A stretch of 64,000 nucleotides of DNA from Enterococcus sp. RIT-PI-f (GTDB lineage: Bacteria; Bacillota; Bacilli; Lactobacillales; Enterococcaceae): the NCBI RefSeq assembly GCF_001297065.1, contig NZ_LHOX01000011.1, forward strand, positions 186,001 to 250,000. The letters run 5' to 3'. Position numbers and translations under genes: made by a program. This document shows positions 19,201-27,708 of the stretch, one piece after another (the first letter of the stretch is position 1; every line of letters begins with the position of its first letter). Under the pieces are notes generated by a model. That model worked only from the letters and a program-made list of their open reading frames with translations. It was not told where the DNA came from and did no database searches.

Positions 19201-19232
19201 AAAGACCCGCCATCCATATGGCGGATCTTTTC
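19201..19232. terminator. hairpin terminator between small membrane protein and response regulator
   Basis: AAAGACCCGCCAT and ATGGCGGATCTTT form a 13-bp stem with one mismatch. T-rich flanks lie on both sides. Confidence 0.7.
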
Positions 19233-19257
19233 GGTTCTCTCTTCCCTGTTGTGTAAG

Positions 19258-19461
19258 TTACTCAATGATTTCTACGGTATCGATCAGCAATTTTCCAACG
19301 AATAATAAAATACCGTCTAAAAACAGCACACTCATATTGATCCCTAGCAACATTGAGAGTTTTTCTATGACATCGATATGGGGCCGCTGCTTCAAATAGC
19401 GTATCAAAAAGAAATTTGTTCCGTAAGTCACCAACATGATCAAACCCATTACCATCACCAT
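19258..19461 (-). CDS. small two-helix membrane protein
   Basis: The 67-aa protein is inferred from ATG 19461, which follows GCAGGGAAAAAA, to the stop at 19258. It has two hydrophobic segments (VMVMGLIMLVTYGTNFFLI and VLFLDGILLFVGKLLI) joined by a polar loop. The frame stays open further upstream into the phosphohexomutase gene, but that part is not membrane-like and is rejected. It starts 28 bp after the mutase stop. No family is recognised. Confidence 0.6.
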   Translation of the reverse strand: MVMVMGLIMLVTYGTNFFLIRYLKQRPHIDVIEKLSMLLGINMSVLFLDGILLFVGKLLIDTVEIIE

Positions 19462-19489
19462 TTTTTTCCCTGCATTTCTATGACGTATT

Positions 19490-20983
19490 TTATTCTGACA
19501 AAAACGACCGTAATTGACTTTGATCAATCGCTGGATACTGATTGAAGAAGTCGCCGACTTTCTGGGCAATGGCCGGCAAATACCCTGCAACATCATTTTC
19601 GATCTGCAACACGAGTAACGGCTCGTGTAAACTCATCCGTAACAAAAACCAGCCTTTGCCATATGGTTCTGCTACTTTAACACGTATGCCTTCTTCGTTT
19701 TCAGGATCAATGACCCAACCTTCTTGATTGAATGCGCCAAAATCAGCGATCACTTGACGACCATACCGCTGATATTCTGGCGTATTGATCTTAAAGCGCA
19801 ACTCCTGGGTCTCCAACGGCTGTTTCAGTGTCGCGATCAAATCCTCCAGCGAGGTGTCTTGTGCTTGGAGTTCCGGCAAAATCATAAGGATCTTCGCGAT
19901 CACATATGCACCGTCATCTAGAAAATAATTTTCTTTAAAGGCCGCATGACCGCTAGTTTCAATCGCTAACTGGGCATCTTCTCCTGCATTGTTCAAGGCA
20001 ATGGCTTTGTTGATCACATTGCGGTAACCGGAAATATAGCGTACTTGTTGTCCGCCTAACGATTCAATGAATCGTTTCAAATGATCTGAGGTAGGGGAGT
20101 TGGTCACGATCTTTGTACTAGGATGCTCGGCCAACACGATTTTACTTAACACCGCAATCATATTGTTGCGATTCAAAGGGGCACCGCTTTTAGTGACTAC
20201 TGCTGAGCGATCAACATCGGTATCAAAAATGATTCCAAGATCCGCTTGCTCTCTCAATACAGCATCAGTGATGCTTTTCATCGCTTCTTGATTGTCCGGA
20301 TTCGGGATATGGTTTGGAAAATGCCCATCCGGTTCTAAAAATTGTGAGCCATTGGTATCTGCGCCTAATGGAAGCAACACTTTTTCGGCAAAAAAGCCGC
20401 CTGCCCCATTTCCTGCGTCAACGATGATTTTCAAACCTGATAACGGATGCGCCTCAGTTGTCCCCATCCCCTGACGGATCTTAGCCACTAGATCCTCTGC
20501 GTAAGGTGTGATCAAATCTTTTTGCTGATAGGTGCCTAGCTCATCCTTAGGTTGTGGTTGGCTATGGCTTAAGATGTACTGGATATCGGCTTTTTCTGCA
20601 CCGCCTTCACGACTGAATACTTTAATGCCATTAAAATAATAGGGTAAATGACTAGCCGTCAGCATCACCCCGGCATCACAAGCAAAATCTGGAAATTGGG
20701 TACTCATAAACATCGCAGGCGTCGTTGCCAGTCCGCAATCGATCACATCAATGCCTTCAGCTTGCAGCTGGGTCATCAATGCCTGTTGCAGGGCCTCTCC
20801 GCTTAAGCGGCTATCTCTGCCCACTGCCACCCGAAACGGACCTGTGCCCTTACTGGCTAACCAGTGATGCAATCCTGATGCCACTGCTGCCACTGCTTCT
20901 TCTGTCAATGTCACTTCTTCATCAGCAGTTGCTATTGCAATCCCCCGAATATCAGAACCATTTTGTAAATCCATAAACGTCAT
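19490..20983 (-). CDS. phosphomannomutase/phosphoglucomutase family protein
   Basis: The 497-aa alpha-D-phosphohexomutase interconverts hexose 1- and 6-phosphates. GVMLTASHLPYYFNGIKVF carries the phosphoserine. The metal loop is DTDVDRSAV. The sugar-binding loop is ETSGHAAFKENYFLDDG. The C-terminal phosphate-binding region includes GIRVKVAEPYGKGWFLLRMS. Start ATG 20983 lies eight bases after GAAGGGG; a GTG three codons earlier is less well placed. The HLPYYFNGIK variant suggests a subgroup distinct from classic PgcA. Substrate preference cannot be read. Confidence 0.87.
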   Translation of the reverse strand: MTFMDLQNGSDIRGIAIATADEEVTLTEEAVAAVASGLHHWLASKGTGPFRVAVGRDSRLSGEALQQALMTQLQAEGIDVIDCGLATTPAMFMSTQFPDFACDAGVMLTASHLPYYFNGIKVFSREGGAEKADIQYILSHSQPQPKDELGTYQQKDLITPYAEDLVAKIRQGMGTTEAHPLSGLKIIVDAGNGAGGFFAEKVLLPLGADTNGSQFLEPDGHFPNHIPNPDNQEAMKSITDAVLREQADLGIIFDTDVDRSAVVTKSGAPLNRNNMIAVLSKIVLAEHPSTKIVTNSPTSDHLKRFIESLGGQQVRYISGYRNVINKAIALNNAGEDAQLAIETSGHAAFKENYFLDDGAYVIAKILMILPELQAQDTSLEDLIATLKQPLETQELRFKINTPEYQRYGRQVIADFGAFNQEGWVIDPENEEGIRVKVAEPYGKGWFLLRMSLHEPLLVLQIENDVAGYLPAIAQKVGDFFNQYPAIDQSQLRSFLSE

Positions 20984-21083
20984 CTTCGCCACCCCTTCTT
21001 GTAACCGGAATCATCTTCATTATACCAGACAGTTGCTGAAATGGGTGGGCTTTTTAGTATTTTTTACCTTAAATCAGTTTATG

Positions 21084-21578
21084 TTACATCTTATAAGCGA
21101 TTCCTTCTAGTGCCAATAAGCGTTGTTTGGTCGGTAAGCCGCCGCGATAGCCTGTCAACCGCCCATTTTTTCCTAATACACGATGACAAGGGACCAGAAT
21201 CATTAATGGGTTTCTGCCAACAGCATTGGCTACTGCCCGCGTTGCTTCTGGTCGCCCGATTTTTTGCGCCAACCCACTGTAACTGATCGTTTGCCCATAA
21301 GGAATCTCAGTCAATGCTTGCCAGACTGCTTGTTGAAATGGTGTACCAACAAAGTCGAAGGGAAGGTCAAAGGCGATTGCCTCTCCAGCAAAGTATCGTT
21401 GGAGCTGCAGCTCGATTTTGCTATTGATTTCATTGCCCTCGTGGAGCACTGCCTGTGGAAAAAACTTGATCCATTCATCATGGGCTGCTTCTTTTCCAAA
21501 ATAGACATAGCCTTTTTCTGTTCGAACAGCTTCATACGTTTCTTCATTCATGTGGATTATTTGTCGTGTGAAAGTCAT
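21084..21578 (-). CDS. ogt: methylated-DNA-[protein]-cysteine S-methyltransferase
   Basis: This suicide repair protein takes methyl groups from O6-methylguanine. The 164-aa product has the acceptor Cys131 in ILVPCHRVLG, the arginine finger region RAVANAVGRNP, and the C-terminal active-site loop GYRGGLPTKQRLLALE. MTFTRQIIH at 21578 follows AAGAGGTGCTGT; longer in-frame starts lack a ribosome site. The length fits Ogt without an Ada domain. It is a single gene with a terminator downstream. Confidence 0.93.
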   Translation of the reverse strand: MTFTRQIIHMNEETYEAVRTEKGYVYFGKEAAHDEWIKFFPQAVLHEGNEINSKIELQLQRYFAGEAIAFDLPFDFVGTPFQQAVWQALTEIPYGQTISYSGLAQKIGRPEATRAVANAVGRNPLMILVPCHRVLGKNGRLTGYRGGLPTKQRLLALEGIAYKM

Positions 21579-21674
21579 ACAGCACCTCTTCTTGTTTGCT
21601 TGAGCGCTCAGTTGATCTATAGTGCCCACAACCAAACGCTTTTTCTCTAGTATACACAAACCGACGATACGGCA

Positions 21675-21713
21675 CAAAAAAACAGCGGCTTTTCTGATAC
21701 GCCGCTGTTTTTG
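21675..21713. terminator. terminator of the ABC exporter operon
   Basis: AACAGCGGC and GCCGCTGTT form a 9-bp stem. A7 lies on the left (T7 on the minus strand) and T5 on the right. Confidence 0.85.
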
Positions 21714-21714
21714 C

Positions 21715-23595
21715 TTAATCTAATTCGATTTTACCGGTATACAATTGGTAGTAGGTACCTTTTTCGGCTAGTAGTGTATCATGGGTCCCGCGTTCAATGA
21801 TGCGTCCATGATCCATCACCATGATGACATCAGAATTCTGGATCGTTGATAAGCGATGCGCGATGACAAAGACAGTGCGTCCAGTCATTAAGCGATCCAT
21901 CCCTGTTTGCACGATGCGCTCTGTTCGCGTATCGATGCTTGAAGTTGCTTCATCTAAGATCATCACCGGCGGATCGGCAATCGCTGCTCTGGCAATCGCC
22001 AGTAACTGGCGTTGCCCTTGGGACAAGCCATCTCCATCCCCTGTGATCACCGTATCATATTTTTGCGGCAAATGGTTGATAAACATATCAGCGTTCGCCA
22101 ACTGGGCCGCTGCTAATACTTCGTCATCTGTTGCATCTAGTTTACCAAAGCGGATATTTTCTCTGATCGTCCCGGTAAACAAGTGGGTATCTTGCAAAAC
22201 GATCCCTAATGAACGGCGCAATGATTCAAGCTGGATTTTTTCGATATTGATTCCGTCATAGCGGATTTTTCCTTCTTGGATCGTGTAAAACCGATTGATC
22301 AAATTTGTGATCGTGGTCTTGCCAGCGCCGGTCGCACCAACAAAGGCCACTTTTTGACCAGGTTCTGCAAACAAATTGATATCTTGTAAGACCATTTTGT
22401 TATCGACATAACCAAAGTCAACTTCTTCAAAGCGCACATCACCAGTGACTTCTGTATAAGTGATCGTGCCATCTTCATGGGGATGTTTCCACGCCCATGT
22501 CCCAGTGCGTTCTTGGGTTTCTACCAGTTGCCCTTGTGACCACTTGGCATTGACCAATGTCACATAGCCTGTATCCACTTCAGGCGTTTCATCTAAGAGA
22601 TTAAAGATCCGCTCGGCACCTGCCAATGCCATGATCACAAAATTGATTTGTTGTGACACTTGACTGATTGGGCCATTCAATGAGCGGCTTAATTGCAGAA
22701 AAGAAGCAATCATCCCTACTGTCAATCCAGACACGCCATTGATTGCAAACAGCCCGCCGATAATGGCGATCAGCACATATTGAATGTTCAAAAGATTCAT
22801 CATGATTGGCATCAACGTATTGGCATTGACATTGGCTTTGGTCGCACTTTCTTGCAGTTGATCATTGAGAGCATCAAATTCAGCCATCACAACTTTTTCA
22901 TGGTTAAAGATTTTCACGACTTTTTGACCATGCATCATTTCTTCAATGTAGCCATTGACTGCACCTAAATCTCGTTGTTGGGCACCAAAGAAACGCCCGC
23001 TTTTTCGTGAAACCAGGCGGATCACATTCAACATCAAGACAATAGAAAGCAAGACGAAGAGTGTCAACGGCAAACTAATTGAGAACATCGCAATAAACAC
23101 GGAACAAAATGTTACTGCTGCCATCATCAAATTAGGAATACTTTGCGAGATCATCTGACGGAGTGTGTCTGTATCATTGGTGAAGTGACTCATGATATCG
23201 CCATCCGAACGTGCGTCAAAGTAACCGACTGGCAATGATTGCATATGGGTGAACATTTGATCACGAATCTTTTTTTGCGTCCCTTCACTGATTTTGACCA
23301 TCATAAAGTTATAGACCAATCCAGCCAAGATCCCAATCAAATAGATGATCCCCATCTGAATGATTGCTTGCAGCAAACTGCTGAAATTAGGATTACTTTG
23401 CCCCAACAATGGCGCGATATGATCATCGATCACCACTTGTAAGAAGAGCGAGCCGCGCACGTTGGCAAACGCGCTTAATAAAATCATACACATCACGATC
23501 AGCAATTGGCCTTTGTAATCCCCAAACATGGTTTTTAACAACCGTTTCATCGTTCCTACTGGATTTGCTGCTTGTCTATTCTTCACCTTCACCAA
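21715..23595 (-). CDS. heterodimeric ABC exporter subunit with active Walker B and degenerate signature
   Basis: The 626-aa half transporter has six helices (about residues 20-330) and a C-terminal ATPase domain. Walker A is GATGAGKT, and Walker B MILDEATSSID keeps the catalytic Glu. The signature reads LSQGQ instead of LSGGQ, and the H-loop is intact (IAHRLST). A roughly 45-residue acidic/Trp insert (NAKWSQGQLVETQERTGTWA) lies between the membrane and ATPase domains. It overlaps its partner by about 20 bp. The start is TTG 23595 or GTG 23592, near AAAGGA. It probably exports drugs or lipids, like the enterococcal Efr pairs. Confidence 0.9.
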   Translation of the reverse strand: MVKVKNRQAANPVGTMKRLLKTMFGDYKGQLLIVMCMILLSAFANVRGSLFLQVVIDDHIAPLLGQSNPNFSSLLQAIIQMGIIYLIGILAGLVYNFMMVKISEGTQKKIRDQMFTHMQSLPVGYFDARSDGDIMSHFTNDTDTLRQMISQSIPNLMMAAVTFCSVFIAMFSISLPLTLFVLLSIVLMLNVIRLVSRKSGRFFGAQQRDLGAVNGYIEEMMHGQKVVKIFNHEKVVMAEFDALNDQLQESATKANVNANTLMPIMMNLLNIQYVLIAIIGGLFAINGVSGLTVGMIASFLQLSRSLNGPISQVSQQINFVIMALAGAERIFNLLDETPEVDTGYVTLVNAKWSQGQLVETQERTGTWAWKHPHEDGTITYTEVTGDVRFEEVDFGYVDNKMVLQDINLFAEPGQKVAFVGATGAGKTTITNLINRFYTIQEGKIRYDGINIEKIQLESLRRSLGIVLQDTHLFTGTIRENIRFGKLDATDDEVLAAAQLANADMFINHLPQKYDTVITGDGDGLSQGQRQLLAIARAAIADPPVMILDEATSSIDTRTERIVQTGMDRLMTGRTVFVIAHRLSTIQNSDVIMVMDHGRIIERGTHDTLLAEKGTYYQLYTGKIELD

Positions 23596-25315
23596 ATCCT
23601 TTCTGTTGGGAATGATACACTTCTTGATAAATCGTATTGTTGGCTAGTAATTCATCATGCGTGCCAATTCCATTGATTTTACCATCATCCATGACGATGA
23701 TCCGATCGGCATCCTCAATCGAATTGATTCGCTGCGAGATGATGATCGTTGTCGTCCCTGGAATCTCCCGTTTCAATCCTTCGCGAATACTGCGGTCTGT
23801 CTTTGTATCGACAGCACTCGTAGAATCGTCTAAGATCAGGATCTTGGGCTTTTTCAACAGGGCACGGGCAATCGTCAGCCGTTGTTTTTGACCACCAGAA
23901 ACATTGTTTCCGCCTTGAGAGATCATGGTCTCATATTTATCCGGAAATTCTTGGATAAATGGGTCCGCTTGAGCTATCGTTGCTACGCGACGAATTTCTT
24001 CATCAGAGGCATTTTCGTTGCCCCAACGCAAATTGTCATTGATCGTTCCGCTGAAAAGCACATTATTTTGCAGCACCATGCTGACTTGATCTCTTAAAAC
24101 GGCCAAATCATAGTCACGGACATCATGACCGCCGACTTTGACATGACCTTCGATCACATCATAGAGCCGGGGAATCAACTGAACAAGGGACGATTTCCCA
24201 CTCCCTGTTCCACCAATGATCCCAATGACTTCTCCTGAAGCAATCTCAAGATTGGCTTGCTCCAAGGCCAATTTGTCTTTGTCATTCGCATAACTGAAAC
24301 AAACATTTTCAAACACGATAGAACCATCACTGATCGTTGTTAGCGGCTCAGCGTTATTTTTTAAATCACTTTCTTCATCCAGTACTTCTACCACGCGCTC
24401 CGCAGAGGTTCTAGCAATCAAGATTTGAACAAATGCCATCGACATCATCATCAAACTCATCAAAATTTGCATCGTATAGTTGAACATACTGACCAATTCA
24501 CCAGTTGTCAGACTACTTTGCTCTACGATCAGCTGAGCACCAAACCAAGACAGCAGCAGCATGCATGTATAGACTGAAAATTGCATCAATGGCATGTTGA
24601 AGGAAACGATTCGTTGCGCCAGTGTGAAGTTGCGATAAACATCCTCTGAGACTTTGTCAAAAATCTCTTCCTGCTGTTCTTCTCGGACATAAGATTTAAC
24701 GACCCGCACACCTTGCAGATTTTCCTGCACCACATTATTCAACTTGTCATAAATCCGAAAGACTTTCAAAAACAACGGGTGTGCAAATTTGATCACCAAC
24801 GCTAAACCAATCGTCAAAATCGGCAGTACGACCAGATAGATCGTCATCAGTTCTGGACTAATCGTACTAACCATTACCAAAGAAAATATCAACACTAACG
24901 GACTGCGTACAAGAATGCGGATAATCATTTGATAAGCATTTTGAACGTTGGTGACATCTGTTGTCATCCGCGTGATCAAACTAGCCGAAGAAAAGCGATC
25001 AATATTTGAAAAAGAAAAATCTTGGATCCGTGTAAATAAGTTATGTCTTAAATTACGAGCGAACCCAGCGGAAGCGATCGCCGCTGTTCGTCCACCCAAA
25101 GTGCCTAGCAGCAACGCCAATAAAGACAATAAAAAAAGCAAGCCACCATCTCGCAGAATTACGCTGGCGTCTCCTTTTTCGATCCCTTGGTCAATCATCA
25201 TCGCCATGATCAAGGGCATGATCACATCCAATGCCACTTCTCCCGCTACATATACGGGGGTCATCAGACTGTCTTTTTTGTAGCTGCCCACATTTGCGAG
25301 CAATTTTTTTATCAT
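23576..25315 (-). CDS. heterodimeric ABC exporter subunit with degenerate Walker B
   Basis: The 579-aa half transporter has six membrane helices. Walker A is GIIGGTGSGKSS, and the signature NVSGGQKQR is canonical. Walker B reads ILILDDSTSAVD, with Asp in place of the catalytic Glu. The switch position reads SQR instead of AHR. Together with LSQGQ in the partner this forms one degenerate and one active ATP site, the hallmark of heterodimeric exporters (BmrCD, LmrCD, EfrAB/CD). It is the first gene of the pair, with start ATG 25315. The substrate is unknown. Confidence 0.9.
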   Translation of the reverse strand: MIKKLLANVGSYKKDSLMTPVYVAGEVALDVIMPLIMAMMIDQGIEKGDASVILRDGGLLFLLSLLALLLGTLGGRTAAIASAGFARNLRHNLFTRIQDFSFSNIDRFSSASLITRMTTDVTNVQNAYQMIIRILVRSPLVLIFSLVMVSTISPELMTIYLVVLPILTIGLALVIKFAHPLFLKVFRIYDKLNNVVQENLQGVRVVKSYVREEQQEEIFDKVSEDVYRNFTLAQRIVSFNMPLMQFSVYTCMLLLSWFGAQLIVEQSSLTTGELVSMFNYTMQILMSLMMMSMAFVQILIARTSAERVVEVLDEESDLKNNAEPLTTISDGSIVFENVCFSYANDKDKLALEQANLEIASGEVIGIIGGTGSGKSSLVQLIPRLYDVIEGHVKVGGHDVRDYDLAVLRDQVSMVLQNNVLFSGTINDNLRWGNENASDEEIRRVATIAQADPFIQEFPDKYETMISQGGNNVSGGQKQRLTIARALLKKPKILILDDSTSAVDTKTDRSIREGLKREIPGTTTIIISQRINSIEDADRIIVMDDGKINGIGTHDELLANNTIYQEVYHSQQKGFGEGEE

Positions 25316-25463
25316 TATTTTCTTCCCTTTCTGTAAATGGCATCAAACACCGATTTTATTGTTACATCAAGTTTACTGTATCACTTCTCCGAATACAAGC
25401 TTCTGGTTTGCTCTTTTTTTGAGAATATTTTCTCAAAAATCTGCCAACCTTTGTAAGAAGAGA

Positions 25464-25510
25464 CAACGGTCTTTAAAAGCGACTGCCTGAGCCGTTTTTA
25501 AAGACCGTTG
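25464..25510 (-). terminator. long hairpin downstream of the PASTA gene
   Basis: CAACGGTCTTTAAAA and TTTTAAAGACCGTTG form a 15-bp perfect stem with an internal loop of about 17 nt. The T-tract after it is weak on the minus strand (GTCTCTTCTT), so termination may be partial. Confidence 0.55.
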
Positions 25511-25537
25511 CTTCATTTATTTGCTTATAGCTTTCGT

Positions 25538-27028
25538 TTACGCCCCAGAATCGACAGTGTCTGTTTCTTCAACAGGTGCCTCCGCTGGCGTTTCTTCCGG
25601 CACAGTAGTAGCTGCTCCTTGCAGATTGCCACGACTGATCCCAATCGTGATCCATGTTTCTAAAGGAATGAATTCGCCATAGCGGCTCATTTCCACGACC
25701 GTTCCTTTCGGTTCTGCAGAATCAACATAGTAAATATCATAGTAAATATACGCGCCTTTAGACTTGTATTCATCAAAGAACAACTTCGGCAGATCGCCTT
25801 CTGTTGCTTGCAAACGTATATCTTTCAGATAAGGTTGTCCTAGTGAATAAACGACCTGCACTGTCGGCAGATTATCGCCTTCGCCATATTCTTTGCCTGC
25901 TTCGACCGATTGACTGATGAAACTGCCATACGAAACGTTGGTGGCATAGATCGTTGACACTTGAACGGGGATCTTAGATTCTAATCCTTGGGCTTCTTCG
26001 ATCGTATATTGAGAGAAGTCTGGCACTGTCATGGCTTCCCCTTTGGATACTTTCACAAGGAAGGTGTCTCTTTTCGCTAGCTTACTGCCTTTGACCGGTT
26101 CCTGTGACACCACTAGATCCACCGCGACATTATCAGAAAATACCGCTTCTTCTTTGTAGGTCAACTCGTTCTTTTTGGCCCATTCTGCCGCTTCGGCTTT
26201 CGTTTTGCCCGTAAAATCGGTGACTTCGATATTTTTCTCGAAGACTTCTTTGCCTTTAGAATAATAGACGCTTAAGCGATCTTTCCGGCGATAGGCTGTC
26301 AAATCCAATTCTTTATTGTTGGCTTCCTGCTTGATAAAAGCATTGGCTTTAACGGTATCATCAAATTGTTCGATCAAGGAAATATTCTCCGCTTTGTTGT
26401 CCTCGATCCATTGTTTGGCTGCCGCCGTTTCCATCTCAGCAAAATCAGGCAACGTCAACTGTTCTTCTGGATCTGGACCAAGACTAGCTGTTACTGTCAA
26501 AGTCGCCCCTTTTTTGATTTTTTTGTCTGCAGCTACATCTTGATCAATGATTTGATTGGTATCCAGCTCAAAATCATAGACTTGCTCGACCTTAAGGGTC
26601 ACCCCTTCCTCATTGCCCCAGGTGCGTGCATCCGAAAGATTGCTTGCTTTAAAGTCAGGGACTGTGACATGGGTCATTTGATAATACACGATACCAATCA
26701 CCACCGCTAGAAGGAGGGAAAGTGCCGCTATGATAAAGATCTTTTTCCGTTTTCGCTTTTTGTACGTTGGGTCAAACTCTGTTTCTTCCTGACCAAAACG
26801 GCTCACAGATTGCTTGTTGCTGTTTGCTTGTTCCTCGTCCTTGGCCTCACGACGACCAGTAGGCTTGCTTCCTCGCCGACTTCCCGTGGTCTCTGGATCG
26901 TTTGCGGGCACAGGCGTTTCTTCCTGCGCAGGTGCTTGCGTGTGTGTTTCTGGTTTGTCTTGAGGTGTCGGTTCTTGCTTTTTGCCATCATACTTATCTG
27001 GACTGAAATTGGATAAAAAATCACTCAT
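25538..27028 (-). CDS. membrane-anchored PASTA-domain protein without kinase
   Basis: The 496-aa protein has a Pro/Glu/Thr-rich charged cytoplasmic region (1-92), a basic stop (KKRKRKK) and one membrane helix (97-117). About four PASTA-like repeats lie outside (VTVPDF near 121, LTLPDF near 193, IEVTDF near 268, MTVPDF near 337). A final beta-rich domain and a Pro/Glu/Thr tail end it. PASTA repeats bind peptidoglycan fragments in Ser/Thr kinases such as IreK/PknB, but no kinase domain is present here. The start overlaps the ABC ATPase gene by 8 bp, so it belongs to that transporter operon. A wall-sensing or coupling role is inferred. Confidence 0.82.
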   Translation of the reverse strand: MSDFLSNFSPDKYDGKKQEPTPQDKPETHTQAPAQEETPVPANDPETTGSRRGSKPTGRREAKDEEQANSNKQSVSRFGQEETEFDPTYKKRKRKKIFIIAALSLLLAVVIGIVYYQMTHVTVPDFKASNLSDARTWGNEEGVTLKVEQVYDFELDTNQIIDQDVAADKKIKKGATLTVTASLGPDPEEQLTLPDFAEMETAAAKQWIEDNKAENISLIEQFDDTVKANAFIKQEANNKELDLTAYRRKDRLSVYYSKGKEVFEKNIEVTDFTGKTKAEAAEWAKKNELTYKEEAVFSDNVAVDLVVSQEPVKGSKLAKRDTFLVKVSKGEAMTVPDFSQYTIEEAQGLESKIPVQVSTIYATNVSYGSFISQSVEAGKEYGEGDNLPTVQVVYSLGQPYLKDIRLQATEGDLPKLFFDEYKSKGAYIYYDIYYVDSAEPKGTVVEMSRYGEFIPLETWITIGISRGNLQGAATTVPEETPAEAPVEETDTVDSGA

Positions 27029-27695
27029 GACTGCTTAACACACCTTTACGAAGATACAAGACTTCATCGGCTTGCTGGGCAATCTCATTGGCATGGGTCA
27101 CGACGATCACACACTTGTTATGAACATGGGCCAAATCCTTGAAGATATCAATGATTTCCTGTTCCATGGCTTCATCTAAGTTTCCTGTTGGCTCATCTGC
27201 CAAAATAATGTCCACATTGGTGGCTAACGCGCGGGCGATGGCGACACGCTGCTGTTCTCCACCAGAGAGTTGATTGACTAGCCGATTGGCTTTTTCTTTC
27301 GTGATGCCAATATAATCCAATAAATTATAGGCAACTTCTTGTTGATTGTCTGGCAACTTGTTTTTGGTGATCGACATCGGTACCAGTACATTTTCGACAG
27401 CACTTAAATAAGGAATCAAATTGTAACTTTGGAAGATGATACTGATATCGTCCCGACGGTAATTTTCATGACCGATTTTTTCGATGTCGGTGCCTTCAAA
27501 CAAGATTTCACCCGTTTTCGGGCTGTCTAAGGCACTGATCAGAGAAAGAAAGGTGGTTTTCCCAGAACCAGATTGACCTAAAATTGCGTAAAATCTGCCT
27601 TTTTCAAAGGCAACTGAGGTTTCTTTCAGGATGTAGCGGCGTTGATCCCCGTCTTGGTAATAATAATCGACTGCTTTGGTTTCTAGTAATGTCAT
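27021..27695 (-). CDS. ABC transporter ATPase, MacB/LolD type
   Basis: The 224-aa ATPase has Walker [11 protein letters not shown]-loop [18 protein letters not shown], signature [17 protein letters not shown], Walker [14 protein letters not shown] and H-loop [23 protein letters not shown] and ADEPTGNLD are typical of ATPases that partner with FtsX/MacB-fold permeases. It starts 13 bp after the permease gene. Such systems usually do mechanical work at the membrane or extrude peptides rather than import. Confidence 0.9.
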   Translation of the reverse strand: MTLLETKAVDYYYQDGDQRRYILKETSVAFEKGRFYAILGQSGSGKTTFLSLISALDSPKTGEILFEGTDIEKIGHENYRRDDISIIFQSYNLIPYLSAVENVLVPMSITKNKLPDNQQEVAYNLLDYIGITKEKANRLVNQLSGGEQQRVAIARALATNVDIILADEPTGNLDEAMEQEIIDIFKDLAHVHNKCVIVVTHANEIAQQADEVLYLRKGVLSSHE

Positions 27696-27708
27696 GGTGT
27701 TTTTCCTC

